Assembly: GCA_026119855.1 (NCBI GenBank)
Contig: JAOWBW010000762.1
Location: 1-64,000, forward strand
Direction: 5' to 3'
From: Campanula takesimana
Lineage: Eukaryota; Streptophyta; Magnoliopsida; Asterales; Campanulaceae
DNA length: 64,000 bases
Shown: positions 20,287-31,552 of the stretch, one piece after another
Numbering within the stretch: the first letter of the stretch is position 1
How the letters are laid out: every line of letters begins with the position of its first letter
Position numbers and translations under genes: made by a program
The notes under the pieces: generated by a model
The model's input: the letters and a program-made list of their open reading frames with translations, nothing else
The model's database searches: none
Told to the model about the DNA's origin: nothing

Positions 20287-21100
20287 CTTGTTGGTCCCAA
20301 AGGGCAACAAGGGTATGAAAAATAGCTAGAGGGGGGTGAATAGCTGTTTTAAAATTCTTTTCGTACCCTTGAAAAACTCAATTGCAAATGCGCACTTTAT
20401 CAAGTAAGCGTTATGAGATGCGCCTAAGTGAGCGAGTGAGATGCACAGCGGAATTTAGTAATGAAAATAGGCGCAGAGAGTGATAAAGGGAGCGCAACAC
20501 ACACACTAAGTATTTTGGCTCAAAGTGAGTGAAATAAGGAACTAAGGCAAATGATATAACAAACACAACACAATTCAGTTCAATCAATCTACAATGAGTA
20601 AACAAGCAAATAGTGAGTGAAAATTATAACTTGAAAGAAACGACAAGATAATAACACAAGCTATTGGAGAGGTTCGATCAATGAAAGATCTACGTCCTCT
20701 ACCAAGATGTTAGTCTTGGATTTCTAATGGAGATCTTATTTAATGAGTGAGTGTTACAAATTACAATGTTTGAGCTTATACACTAACTCAAGATCTATTA
20801 CTATGAAAGAACAAATCCAAAACAATAACCGGTGTATCTCTTAAAGAAGAATCTAAATGATCAATCTTAAAGAGGTGCGTGTGTGTTCTTAGTATCAAGG
20901 CTCTTTAGATCTTTGAGATGGAGAGCACAAGAAACTAAAGTGTTATAGCTTGAAGATCTGGGCTAAGGATGAAGGTATGAAGATGTTCTTGAGAAATCTG
21001 GAAAACGAAGGCAATCTTCAAATCTTCAACAAATGCTTTGAGAGAGAAATTCTTGAAATTCTTAGCAAAACTCAGCAACTTCAAAATGTTGAAGTTATGG

Positions 21101-21110
21101 GGTATTTATA
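21101..21110 (-). promoter_or_regulatory. TATA box of the D LTR
   Basis: The minus strand reads TATAAATACC, followed by the usual 20-40 bp to a plausible start site. Confidence 0.65.
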
Positions 21111-21359
21111 GTGAACTTCAAAAAACTAGCCGTTGGAAATCCTTGTGGATAAGATGAGCTGTCGCTCGTTGATTGGAGCATGCATATATTATGGCCATTT
21201 TGACACTCAACATAAATGTGACCGTTATGGACACGTGTCAACAGATTAGGCGCATATGCATCTTTTAACCACCGTTGGATCATTGGCGTAATTTGAATTC
21301 TCTTCAAGTCTTTGAATCTTCAATAAATCACTGAGTGTTGAATAAACACGTTGAGGAGC

Positions 21360-21535
21360 ATTGAGCCAAGAGGCGCATTGAGCCAAGAGGCGCACAGAAG
21401 CGTGCGCTTAAATCAAGGGGCGCAGAGGCGCGTAACATAGCTTATGAAGAAATCCTTATGCGCGCGCTCTAAATGGCGCATGGCGCGAATGTAGAAGGCG
21501 CGTGGCGCGTGGCGCAGGAGGCGCATAAGCGCAGC
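21360..21535. promoter_or_regulatory. GGCGCA/TGCGCC hexamer cluster in the D LTR
   Basis: More than ten GCGC-centred hexamers (GGCGCA, GGCGCG, TGCGCG) in 176 bp, 210-385 bp into the LTR and 250-430 bp upstream of the TATA box. The same hexamer is repeated in the D leader (20390-20490) and coding region (16251-16355, 18044-18122, 19461-19505). Confidence 0.7.
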
Positions 21536-21745
21536 TCAAACTCACTGAGTGATTTTTCTTGAAACTTGATCTTCTTGCCCTATTTCTAAGCCTATTCTAT
21601 AACAATGGACAACTTAAAAAAATGAAGTATAAATACTTCTTACATGTGGGTCTAAAGTCCATGAAATAAAACTTAGGTGATGGATCAATCAAATCTAATA
21701 AATCCTAATACATTAAAACTGAGATATGTGTGGGCATACCCAACA

Positions 21746-21915
21746 ACACATGATCATCAATCAAACTTATACTAGTTCTTCATAAGTACTAGGGACGGAG
21801 ATTATTATGATTAACATGTAAACATATAATAATCCAATGTTGTTATCTCCATAACAAATGAGAATATGACATAACGCAAGGCCTTTCTCAAGGGCCTAGG
21901 GCGTAATCTCCAACA
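21746..21915 (-). repeat. End of the H 3' LTR
   Basis: Aligns with 51770-51944 of the other H LTR (CATGATCATCAA, TACTAGTTCTTCATAAGTAC, CAACGCAAGGCC-type end). It ends CTCCAACA and is followed by the polypurine tract complement ATCCCACTTGC. The remainder was displaced by D and lost. Confidence 0.85.
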
Positions 21916-24900
21916 ATCCCACTTGCACTAGGCCTAATCAATACGTATCCAATACCATTGAGCTTATCCTATGACCATCATAACATCATGTGGAGAATAT
22001 TATATAGGAAGACATTCCTTGTTATCATCATAAGGTATTTTGCATATTTTGACATATCCCATGTCAATGATTTCTCGTAGAGATGGAAACGTGTGAGTAT
22101 GTGTTGGATCATAGATGAGCCTTGGCACCTTAACTTGTGGAATAACGATTATTTCACAATAAAGGTCCATAGGATTAGTAGTACTAGAAACTATTTCTAG
22201 TTTTACGAATAACATCTATATTAAAACAACTCCATTAGTTACAACTCTTGTAACTAAATACTCAATTTTATTAGTAGAATTGTTTATAGTGTATTTTCTT
22301 GGAACTATTCCAACTAATAGCACTTACTTTAAACATATGTCCATATTGCAATCTTTAATTAACTTTGTCGATGTGGAAGCATGCATCTATGTAACCATTT
22401 ACTAGATCATCTCCCATGTCAACAACCATCAAGAATGCATCCTTAGTTATTCTCAAGTACATAAGGATATTATTGACCATTATCTAGTGATTTTCAATAG
22501 GATATGATTAGTTTGTTCTCATCATACTCCAAGTATACGAGTTATCCCGTCTAAGTACATAATATGACATACATGATAGATCCAATTCCCGAAGCATATG
22601 GAATCCTAATTATGTATTCTTGCTCTTAGTCTTCCAATAAGACTAAGTCTTGCCAAGAACTATGTCATTAGACAACTTTGCAAGTTCTTCTCCAAGAGTC
22701 TTGCTTACTGATATAATGATCAAGTTCCAAACTTGATTATTATACATGGATTTCATTTTAGATTCTATGACTCCAAGTCATTAATCTAAATATGGAGCGG
22801 ACAATGCCTTTTGATAGGTGGTAAATATGTCATTCTAAATGAACTTTACCTCAATACTTTTTATTACGAGAAATCCAATATTTTTTATTATAGATTGTAT
22901 CCTATCATAGATGCAAGTAACTTGTGTAACTTGAACGCTCTTCACAACTCCTTGTGAAAGGTTGTTCAATTTCCATCTTAGGTTCAATGTTATTTTCTAG
23001 GTCTCGAACCATTCGAGATATATTTTACTCCCACTGGTTCTTTTAGAGATAAATAATTTATCTAGAAAAGTACCGTCACCAACAAACAATTTGTTTCTTA
23101 AGAAGTAAAATAATATCCTCAAGTTTCTTTAGGATATCCCATGAAAATACATTTATTAGATTTAAGTGTGAGCTTGTCCTAGACAAGTCATTTACAAAAG
23201 GTCTCACCATCTTAAATCTTCATGAAAGACAAACCAAGTTTTTCTTTCTTCCCATATCCCATATGGTATCTTTGAACCTATTTTGATGGAACTCAAATTA
23301 GTGTAATTATATCGGTTTCCAATGCATAATCCCCAAAGTAAATAATGAAAAATCAATTTGACTTTATCATCTAATGAACCATATCCAATAAGGTTCAATA
23401 CCTCCATTTAGACACATCATTCAAAATGGTGTTCTTTGGTGGAGTTAATTGTGAAACAATTTCACAATCTTAAAGATGATTGTCAAATACTTCGTTCAAT
23501 TATTCATCATCACGATCGAATCAGAATCTTTGAAAAGCATTGCCACTTAATGCACCATATACATCAACATGTATTAGGTCTAATAAGTTACTAGCCCTTT
23601 TACTACCCCTAGTAAAATATGTCTTGGTCCAAGTAAATAAGATTTGCATATATCATATGATTCAAAATCATATGACTTTAAAACTCCGTCCCATGGAATT
23701 TTAGATATGTGTTTCTCATTTATTTGATCAAAAGAATAATGTCTTAAGAATTTAATTATTTATGTTATAGACTTATTTATTATTTTGTTCTTCAAGATTT
23801 AGGATATAAGATTTATTTATATGATTTAATAATACGATAAAGTAAATCATAATAAATAAATCACCTTTTCTTATTCTCAATAAGAAATAAATATCCTTCA
23901 TTATCTTAAAAGGAAAACAAAATAATATCTTCTACTTAATGAGTAAAGTCACTTCATAAGTGTTCTAAGAACAATGTTGCAACTCTTGCATCATTACCAT
24001 TCGTAGATCAACTTTACTTTTCATAAGTAGTCTTTCTGTTTATTAATGTGTGCACATTTATACAAATGTGGGATCCATATCCGGTATCCAATACCCAATA
24101 ATTAAAAGTAGAAAGATTAATCTTATAACATAAATGTCCGAAGTGGTAGTCTCACTACCATTCACTTTCTTTGATCATCCAGAATATTGATTGCAATTTT
24201 AAATGGTCAATTCCATTGCCATACTACAAAATTGCATTATTTAGAGTTATAATTTTAGCCACAATTATTTCCTTTAGGTTTGAAAACATTTGTCTGACCT
24301 TTATCTTTTAATCCTTCTTTCTTTAGAAATTCATAAAGTCAAAAATCAAATTTTCGACTTAGATCATCATCTTTCCGCATGATAGTTCAGATATTGAGAG
24401 CACAAACTATACGGCCGAAACTAAGCCAAAAGGCATCCACAATTCCGTACATCATTCAGAAATTTAGAGAACAGTCCATACGACCGAAATTAAGCCAAAA
24501 GGCATCCACATTTCCGTATGGATCTGTTGTCTTGTTTTTAAATTCCATGTCTCATCAATTTAACTGATTTCAGCAATCAAGAAGAATTCAGGATTCTGAT
24601 TTCAATTAATCTAAATTCTGAGTTGACATCACTTTTCAGGAAACACGGTTTCGAAAACCAGCCATCCGAAACTAGATTCAACCCCAGATTAATTTTTGAA
24701 ACTGACATTTAATTTCAGGAAACATGTTTCTAAAACCAGCCATCTGACAATTAAATTCAACTCAAAATATCCATCACCGAAGCGGTAGATTTTAAATTTC
24801 CAAAATTTGTCCTAAAATTACTTTCCTTCATTCAATTAAGATTTGATATTCATGGTGATCCAATCATCATGATCATCAAAACCCAGAATAAACAATTTTT

Positions 24901-25095
24901 CTCATGAATCTAAGATCATCAACAACTTTAATCAAATTAAATTTTGATAATCCTACAGAACATTAATTAAATTAATATTGCAATTAGGTTAATTAGGATT
25001 ATTAAGAATGTATAATTTACGTTCTTGCTTTAGAACAATTCTTAAGATCATGATCCAATCAAAGAAATTAATTTCATTCTCTTTAAACTTTGTCC
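21916..25095 (-). pseudogene. Element H decayed pol and gag
   Basis: No long frame survives, but nucleotide similarity to A can be followed: RNase H (22000-22215, DLYC and IPYDDN remnants), RT thumb (22430-22690), integrase C-terminal region and linker (22720-23480), pre-integrase (23640-23900), protease (23940-24130), zinc-knuckle region (about 24180-24250) and a displaced Gag N-terminus (25020-25095). A jump at about 22697-22720 skips the RT core including the catalytic motif. Another, near 23525-23545, removes part of the integrase core. Leader-type sequence (24380-25010) lies between the two gag remnants, so the order is scrambled. Confidence 0.75.
24410..24522 (-). promoter_or_regulatory. 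Paired leader hairpins of element H
   Basis: The first pairs TACGG (24410) with CCGTA (to 24449). The second pairs TCCATACG (24475) with CGTATGGA (to 24522). Both carry CGAAA(C/T)TAAGCC, AAAAGGCATCCACA inside. The inner GCC-TTTT-GGC can form a second small hairpin on the minus strand. Counterparts in A: 5777-5819 and 5843-5915. Confidence 0.6.
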
Positions 25096-26149
25096 TTTTA
25101 AAGAACATATGGCAGTAACAAACATAATTAAACTTTAACACAATATTCTACACAAATATGTAAATAAATATACACCTATATTTCATACCAATCATTTAAG
25201 AGATAATTATTGTATTTCATAAATACTCCCACTAAATTATATAACATTCAGATACAACAATTGTATAATATAATTTATGTGGGCTAAGATTCATAACTTT
25301 TATCAATCACATCATATGTGACTCTTAGATATTTTATGAGATTGTTTTAGACATCCAATGTCAAACATGTTTTAATCTCATCTTGTGCCTTAGGCCCAAA
25401 ACTCTTTTGATAGCCTAATTAAGTCAAACCACGTTAAACGTAAAGGAAACTTTCATTCACTCATCTTGCTCATACACTGATAGAATCAATGCGCCTTGCG
25501 ATGGTTAGAGCCCGCACAAAACTACCCGATGTACTCACAAGTGTTTTAATAGTGGATTTACACATGACTTAACTTTTCAAGAAGGTTCTTTCATATAGCA
25601 CCGCGCATAACAAATGTATAATTAATCCAATTAATTAATGAACGGATACTATGTGAATATAATTATGAATTTTAGATTTTCATAGAGTCCCACTCTAGGT
25701 ACTATACATATTGAATAATTAATTATTTCATAAAGTCCAACTCTATTAAGAATACATTACTTTATAGAATCCAATTCCATGAACAATAACGTGCATTGCA
25801 CGCGAACCGCACAATCGCAATTTATCAAATCTTGATCCTTTAAGAATTCAACTATACATGGTAATCAAATTATCATAAACATCAAACCCTAAGAACAAAT
25901 AATTTGTTCTTCAAGATCAAGAATCATCAATTCAATAATCCAATTAAAGAGATTTATGATCCGATAAATAGATTAATCATATTAATTATGCAACTTAAAA
26001 ACCTTGTTCATAATCATACTATATCATATATAATAGTTTCACCAAACAATTCACATAAAATCCCTTATTCTAAATTCACATCATGCTAGATCATATAATC
26101 GAATCATATATATAACATGATAATATTAAAATAACCATACATGAATGGG
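25096..26149. other. Element H leader, non-coding
   Basis: AT-rich. Parts align with the A leader (CTCCCACTAAATTATATAAC, GCCCAAAACT, CACTCATCTTGCTCA). No coding seen. Confidence 0.6.
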
Positions 26150-26161
26150 GCTCTGATACCA
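26150..26161 (-). other. Element H primer binding site, tRNA-Met
   Basis: The minus strand reads TGGTATCAGAGC one base inside the LTR. The adjacent LTR terminus reads TATTGGG instead of TGTTGGG, a decayed end. Confidence 0.88.
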
Positions 26162-26722
26162 CTATTGGGTTTTGAGGGTCCTTGCGCAGCGGAAGACGGC
26201 AAAAGAAAATCAACAAAACCCATAGCCCCAAGATCCATTCATGATGATTAAATTAATAGGGAGATGAATTTAGAATACTAACTGTAGTTGTGCGTTTAAA
26301 ATTTTCGGATCTTCAAATCTTTCAAGTCTTCAAGCTTTAGATTTGATCTCCTCGTTCTTCGCGTTCTTTGGATCAGGATCACAGGAACACGAACTTTGAG
26401 ATGCTAAATCAAGCATCCTCTCTGTGTATCTACACGCGAATGAATATCTTGAATGATTCTAGATCTGGACTGCTAGGTCCCATCATTAGAAAACACACTT
26501 TTCTAATCTTTAAAGGCTATATGAATTTTATGCGTTCTTGATCTTTGATTCTCAATCTAAGATCAAGAATTATGTTTCTCAAACATATTGGGTTGCATTA
26601 GTTTAATGACTGGTGAACAGATGTATTTATAGTCCCTAGTCATTAACCCTTAATGACCTAAGAGAGCTAAATCCCGTTACCCAATTAAACTGCACAAAAT
26701 CTGGCCCCAGGAACTCTGGTAA

Positions 26723-26880
26723 GGTCGTGCTCACAAAGTGGCACGGCTGTGCCACTTGGTGCAAGCAAGACCTGCCTAAGTCGAATTCTGGCATGGTCGA
26801 GCTTGTTAAATAGCACGGCCATGCCGATTGGCACGGTTATGCTTTATAACTGGCGCGGCCGTGCCCGCCAGAAATTCAGC
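26723..26880. promoter_or_regulatory. GGCACGGCYRTGCC palindrome cluster in the H LTR
   Basis: Five imperfect copies of GGCACGGCCGTGCC in 158 bp (for example GGCACGGCTGTGCC and GGCGCGGCCGTGCC), 90-250 bp upstream of the minus-strand TATA box. The position matches the GTGCGGYCGC cluster of A, but the motif is different. Confidence 0.7.
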
Positions 26881-27095
26881 CTTTTTGTTTTTCTTGATTT
26901 GTTCTTTTGTGTGTGACCCCATAGGATTATATTAAGTTGGAAATGAGTCAAACCAAGTTCAAACCCATAAGTCATGAGCGGACACTAGCAATCCATCATG
27001 ACTACCCATTTAATATAACTTAACGAAGTTCGTTATCCTCATAGAACATATCACAATCCTTTTGTCACGCGATATCATATTGAACATAAGTCATG

Positions 27096-27100
27096 GTCCA
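27096..27100 (+). repeat. Target site duplication of G1, left copy (GTCCA)
   Basis: Identical to 51346-51350. The flanks join into a continuous H LTR (AAGTCATGGTCCA then CATCAATTTATATTGTTCAA, matching the A LTR text around 540-570). Confidence 0.92.
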
Positions 27101-27595
27101 TGTCACGCCCCAGACCCGTGGTTCTACTTGGCCCCCACGCTCGGGACACGATGGGAAGACGTCATAAAAACACTTTTGAAAATTTTTCGAAATATACTTT
27201 CATAAAGTTTAACAAAATCAACACTTGAAGTTCAAAGACTTCCATTTAACTTTCAAACAAACTTTACAAACAACTTTCACAACGAAAGTATTTAGCCCAA
27301 AGGCTTAAAAAATTCTATACAAATGTACCTACACCAACATTATCCAAAATATAGGTGTTACAAGATGATGAAGTCACGGAAACTATACCCAAAAGGTTAT
27401 ACTCTATGTAATGTATCTTTACAAAAAAAATCCAACTCTTACCACTTCAACGTCCTCCCGTGCCAAGTGTCCTATCCCCTGGACTCGCCTTTATCTAAAG
27501 AAAACAACAATAAAGGAATGGGGTGAGAATAAATCTCAGTAAGCTACTAAGAATGCAACTACGTTTCATGTTAAAATGATAATCATAAAGAATAG
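27101..27595 (-). repeat. G1 3' LTR, first segment
   Basis: Starts TGTCACGCCCCAGACCCGTG and matches 49274-49770. Interrupted by G2 at AATAG (27591-27595). Confidence 0.92.
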
Positions 27596-29817
27596 TGTCG
27601 CGACCCCGGACCCCGCGGGCCCGAGACCGCGAGCTGGACGTCGACTTAAACCAAAACTCTAAAATATAGAAGTTAAAAAAAATTCCATTTTGAACCAAAA
27701 GATGATAACACAAGGTTTTACAAATCCAAGTTTTAAATCAACAAAGTACATCTAACATAAGCTCCACAGCTTATGCCCAAAAGGATAAAAATATACAATT
27801 CTTAATGACGTCAATAATGGTGACACTATCCCAAAAGGTTATACATTTAAATAATGTAAACCGATCCATAACAACCTGCCCCAAAATCTCAATCCTCTCG
27901 ACGTCCTCCTCGATCCGCGAATCCTAATCCTTTTCCTCCTGGGGGGGGGGGTTAAGGAAAAACAAAGATGGAAATAAACGGGGTGAGATAAAATCTCAGT
28001 AAGTTACTAATGCAACTACATGACATGCTAATATGCAATGACCGATAGCAATTAACATAAGATAGATAGCAGCGGAATAATAAGTGACATACTGTCGAAC
28101 AGTAACATCCAATAGACAATCATATAAATAAACATATAACAACAAATGAGAGGCTCCCTATCGCCAACCGTCCCATACCGGTTGGAAATAACGACCAACT
28201 CATCATGCAACACATAAAGCTGAAATAAACACTCATAAGTGGATACATAGCCAAGGTTTCACCCAACTGGAGAACCAAATAAAGGTCGCTGCGCAGCTTC
28301 AATAATCAACAATCAACATCTTCATAGCAGCATGAAAGCTCGAAGAGAAACCCCGGTACCGGAACCAATAACCATAAGAGTGTCACAAAGGACAAGGACC
28401 ATAACACAAAGTCATGCCCGTTAGCTAGATACATTCACAGAGGAACGCTAACTTGACTTTTCAAGGCCAATCTGGAAAAGGGTATAGAAGGGGCAAAACA
28501 ATGGTCAACATTATAATGGACTTGGTTTTGCCATTATAAATCTTTCCCATCGCCCGATGCAACAAATATGCCAGCTGGGCTTCTAATTAAATTGCTAAGT
28601 AATAATATTTTAGCATGAATAAACAACTTAAGGTTCCAAAGTAGGAACCAATCCAATTAAATCACCACAAAGGTAAACCAATATAAACACACATCAAGGA
28701 TGCCCAACATTCCCAAAACGGTACTTAAATAAATATCATAACGCATTTATTCACAAAAGAATCAAATCCAAACAATAAAGTGTTCCACGGTGTTATCTTA
28801 AGTTAATTAGAGGAAATAAACCTAAACTAATTAAGCCTTAAGTCTTAAACCAAGCAAAAGGGCAAAATCCCCAACAGGCGGGCGGGCGGGCGCCTGGGCA
28901 TAGGCAGGCGGGCGCCTGTTTGGCCAGAAGGTTTGGGTCACAGGAAAAGGGGGTGCAGGCGGGCGCTCGGGTCAAGGCGTGCGGGCGCCTGGTCTGCGGG
29001 CTGGGAGGAAAAACAGAGCTGGGTTCTTCAATTTCCTTACCATTTCCATACCATTCTCATAACACCAAATCAACACTCCCAACACGATTCCTAAGGTATC
29101 CAAACATCATTTAACCAAAAAAGGGACCTAAATAACACCCTTTAATCACCCAAACCAACACCAAATCCCCACATTCAGATTTCACCATTTTTTATCCAAA
29201 AACTCAAATAAATTCAAAATAAATTCTAAACTCAACCAAACTTCAAAGATAACACATCAAACATCATATAAACATGATATGAACATTTTAGCATCAAAAT
29301 GGGGGAAAAGTAACTTACTTGAAAATAATGAAAGTTGACGGAATTCGAATATTCTTGATTCTACGCGATCCTATCGACGATCTTGACACATTTCATGTTT
29401 TAAGAAATGAGAAATAACAAGAGGAAGATGATGGAAATGTAGAGAGAAGGTAGAGAGAAACTTACCCTTTCCATGAATAGAGAGAGAAAATGCTGGGAGA
29501 GATGAGAGGAGAGAGTGAGGGTGAAATGAGGGAGGAGAGGGGAAAAGAGGGAGTAAGTAGGAGGATTAGAGAATTTACACATTGACCCCTTCCCTTACAT
29601 ACTAACACAATAATCTTACACTCCCCACTAACAACTAAGACCCAACACTCCACACTAGCACAAATAACCAATTAAGTGCTAGGCATAAATTATATAACAC
29701 ATAAAATGCACACATAAATATTTAAATAAATAATAATTTAAATAATTAAATAAGCAAATAAATAAATAATAATTATTTATTACTAATAAAATAGAGCCTA
29801 TTTTTCGGGTCGTGACA
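27596..29817 (-). repeat. G2 3' LTR
   Basis: Starts TGTCGCGACCCCGG and ends GGTCGTGACA, 2222 bp. It includes a G-run (about 27942-27952), a TGAGATAAAATCTCA hairpin (about 27983), a GGCGGGCGCC cluster (28876-28995) and a CT-rich tract on the sense strand (29400-29560). It has 25 extra bases in the GC cluster compared with the other LTR. Confidence 0.93.
28876..28995. promoter_or_regulatory. GGCGGGCGCCTG cluster in the G2 3' LTR
   Basis: Repeats of GGCGGGCGGGCGCCTG and variants at 28876-28920 and 28957-28993, the only strongly GC-rich part of the LTR. The matching cluster in the other LTR is at 34046-34140, with one unit fewer. Confidence 0.7.
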
Positions 29818-29834
29818 TTCACTCCCCCTTAAAG
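29818..29834 (-). other. Polypurine tract of G2
   Basis: The minus strand reads CTTTAAGGGGGAGTGAA directly before the LTR. The same tract, less one or two bases, precedes the G1 and F LTRs. Confidence 0.82.
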
Positions 29835-31259
29835 AAAATTCGACCCGAATTTTAACGGGACTTACCCGAAAGACCAAATAGCTACGGATACGATAGTTCC
29901 GCCAATTCTCAAATTCCTCAATTGTCCATTCTAAACCATCACGTAGTAACCTTAAATAATGTTCACGATACCACGACCTCTCGCACATAACTTCCTTCAA
30001 TCATAACTTTCACTACTAATTAGAATCCACAATCAAAATTGGAGAATCCCAATTGCTCCCAATCATAACTCTCGAGATATCCCAAGCTCACCTTATTCGT
30101 AACCTTAATTACACTGCAAAGGTGTTTCGTTTCGTAAATCGCATACTTAGTATTATTCCCCAGAAATTCAAAACATTACCATCTCGAGCTAAATTAGCTT
30201 TTTAAAATATGAAGAGCTAAAGAAATTTTCCATCCCCATAATATTCACAAAGGCTATATCTCTAAGAATCCCATTATAGTGCTCTCGCTCTAGGTAGCAC
30301 CTTAAACTAGAAGTGCAATATAAACCCAAAAATTTAATACAAAATGTGCACTTAAATCTACGCCATAACATCATCGTCATAACACTCCAATCCTTGAAAG
30401 TCTAAAATAATTACGAATACTCAGTAGTCCGAAAATGATCTAAATTTTATCTTCACGGTATTTCCTCTAACTCCCTTTTTAGTTAATAATCTGTGCTCAT
30501 ATACCCAAGGAAATCTACAAATCTCAAATCCTCAATAACTAACCCAAGTTAGTCTTTCACGCATACATTTATTAACCTAATGATACTTATGTTCAATAGT
30601 GCTACCGTCATAATAAACCAATTAGCTAGCAACGCTCCAACTGACCCAATACCAATTCATGATATTCCTTAATTATGCCCAAGTATTGATAATCAACTTC
30701 CTTCACATACCCTTGATCCAATTCGGGAAACGCCACCAAGAAGGGATTTAGAACCATAGAACCACTATCTAACCAAAATTTCAAAATGCCTTTAACATAA
30801 ATCGAGAAATTATTACTCTCCCAAAATGTACTTAGTCCTTTCTAACTTAACACGCTTACCACCATTAATGATCATAACTCCTGCAACAAACTCATCATCC
30901 ATAACAAATCGTACACCTCTCCATACTAATCCATTCCGATGCATTCGCGGAGATGTACTAAAAGTGCCCAAAATTTTCCTTAAGAGATCCTCATTGAATC
31001 CTCAACTCCTATAACCCAACCGATACAATATGGATTTTGATCTAAATATTAGCATTACAACCTTGTACCACAACAACCCAATTTAACCCAAGCTTCTCCT
31101 CAAACACTAGGTACTATTTAGAAGAAAGTAGAAACCTTACAATGATAATTACACCCAACAATTTGACCGAAGTTAAATACTCGGATTTCAATAAAAAAAA
31201 TAAAAATTAGGTATAACTCTACGCAAAGGAACGGTCTCAAATAATTTTAAGAAATCAGG
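29835..31259. other. G2 non-coding internal region, shared with F
   Basis: No frame of significance. From about 30380 to 30900 it aligns well with 61240-61740 of element F (CTCAGTAGTCCG, TTTCCTCTAACTCCC, TTTCACG-ATACATTTATTAACC, ACTTAACRCGCTTACCA). It replaces the RT to integrase segment of a complete chromovirus. Confidence 0.7.
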
Positions 31260-31552
31260 AATGGAGAATGTAACCATCTTCCTACAACAATCGACTAAAG
31301 CAAGAGTAACATCAAAATCTTGTAATAGCACATGGCTAATTTAGCAGGTAAGACATAACCATACTTAAGCACATCATAAGCACATAAGACTTCACCAGAT
31401 ACCCTAAACTCCTCCATAGGAGTAGACACCTACAACACATAAGTCAAAGACTCAGAAGAAATAAATGCAACTAAATGCACAGAAACACATAAATGCGATG
31501 ACCCTAAAATGCACGCGCTCGCTCTCACGACGCAAAATAATACCTCCTGAAA
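31260..31552 (-). pseudogene. G2 decayed aspartic protease
   Basis: Nucleotide similarity to the G1 protease (47745-48090): CATCAAAATCTTGTAATRGCA, TAGGAGTAGACACCT, AACACATAAG. Stop codons in all frames and no active-site motif left. It directly follows the gag stop. Confidence 0.6.

Larger units (their letters stand above)
16251..21745 (-). mobile_element. Element D: SIRE-like Ty1/copia element, 3' half missing
   Basis: Minus-strand element with 5' LTR (20289-21745), tRNA-Met primer site, large Gag with coiled coil, protease and integrase. RT, RNase H and the 3' LTR are absent, because P inserted after the integrase at 16250 and a deletion removed the rest. The long Gag and the protease/integrase motifs (WILDSGCSRHMTGD, LWHKRLSHLN, GVPQQNGVVERKNRTL) indicate the SIRE/Maximus lineage. 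The LTR lies inside the H LTR (H sequence resumes at 21746). Confidence 0.88.
20289..21745 (-). repeat. 5' LTR of element D
   Basis: Starts TGTTGGTCCC and ends ACCCAACA, 1457 bp. On the minus strand its beginning (TGTTGGGTATGCCCACACAT) aligns with the start of the E LTR at 53891. It carries a TATA box and a dense cluster of GGCGCA-type hexamers. Confidence 0.87.
21746..27100 (-). mobile_element. Element H: old Angela-like copia element (left part)
   Basis: A degenerate relative of element A on the minus strand, in two pieces. This part holds the end of the 3' LTR (21746-21915), a decayed internal region, the primer site and part of the 5' LTR (26163-27100). The 5' LTR resumes at 51351-51944 beyond the G1 insertion. 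D interrupted the 3' LTR at 21745. The internal region is about 4.2 kb against 5.5 kb in A, because of deletions and a displaced gag piece. Confidence 0.85.
26163..27100 (-). repeat. 5' LTR of element H, inner part
   Basis: Similar in layout to the A LTR: GCGCAGCGGAA near the start, a minus-strand TATA box (TATAAATA, 26624-26631), a GC-rich cluster, then GTGTGTGACCCYATAGGATTATA. It is broken at 27100 by G1 and continues at 51351-51944. The summed length is about 1532 bp. Confidence 0.85.
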
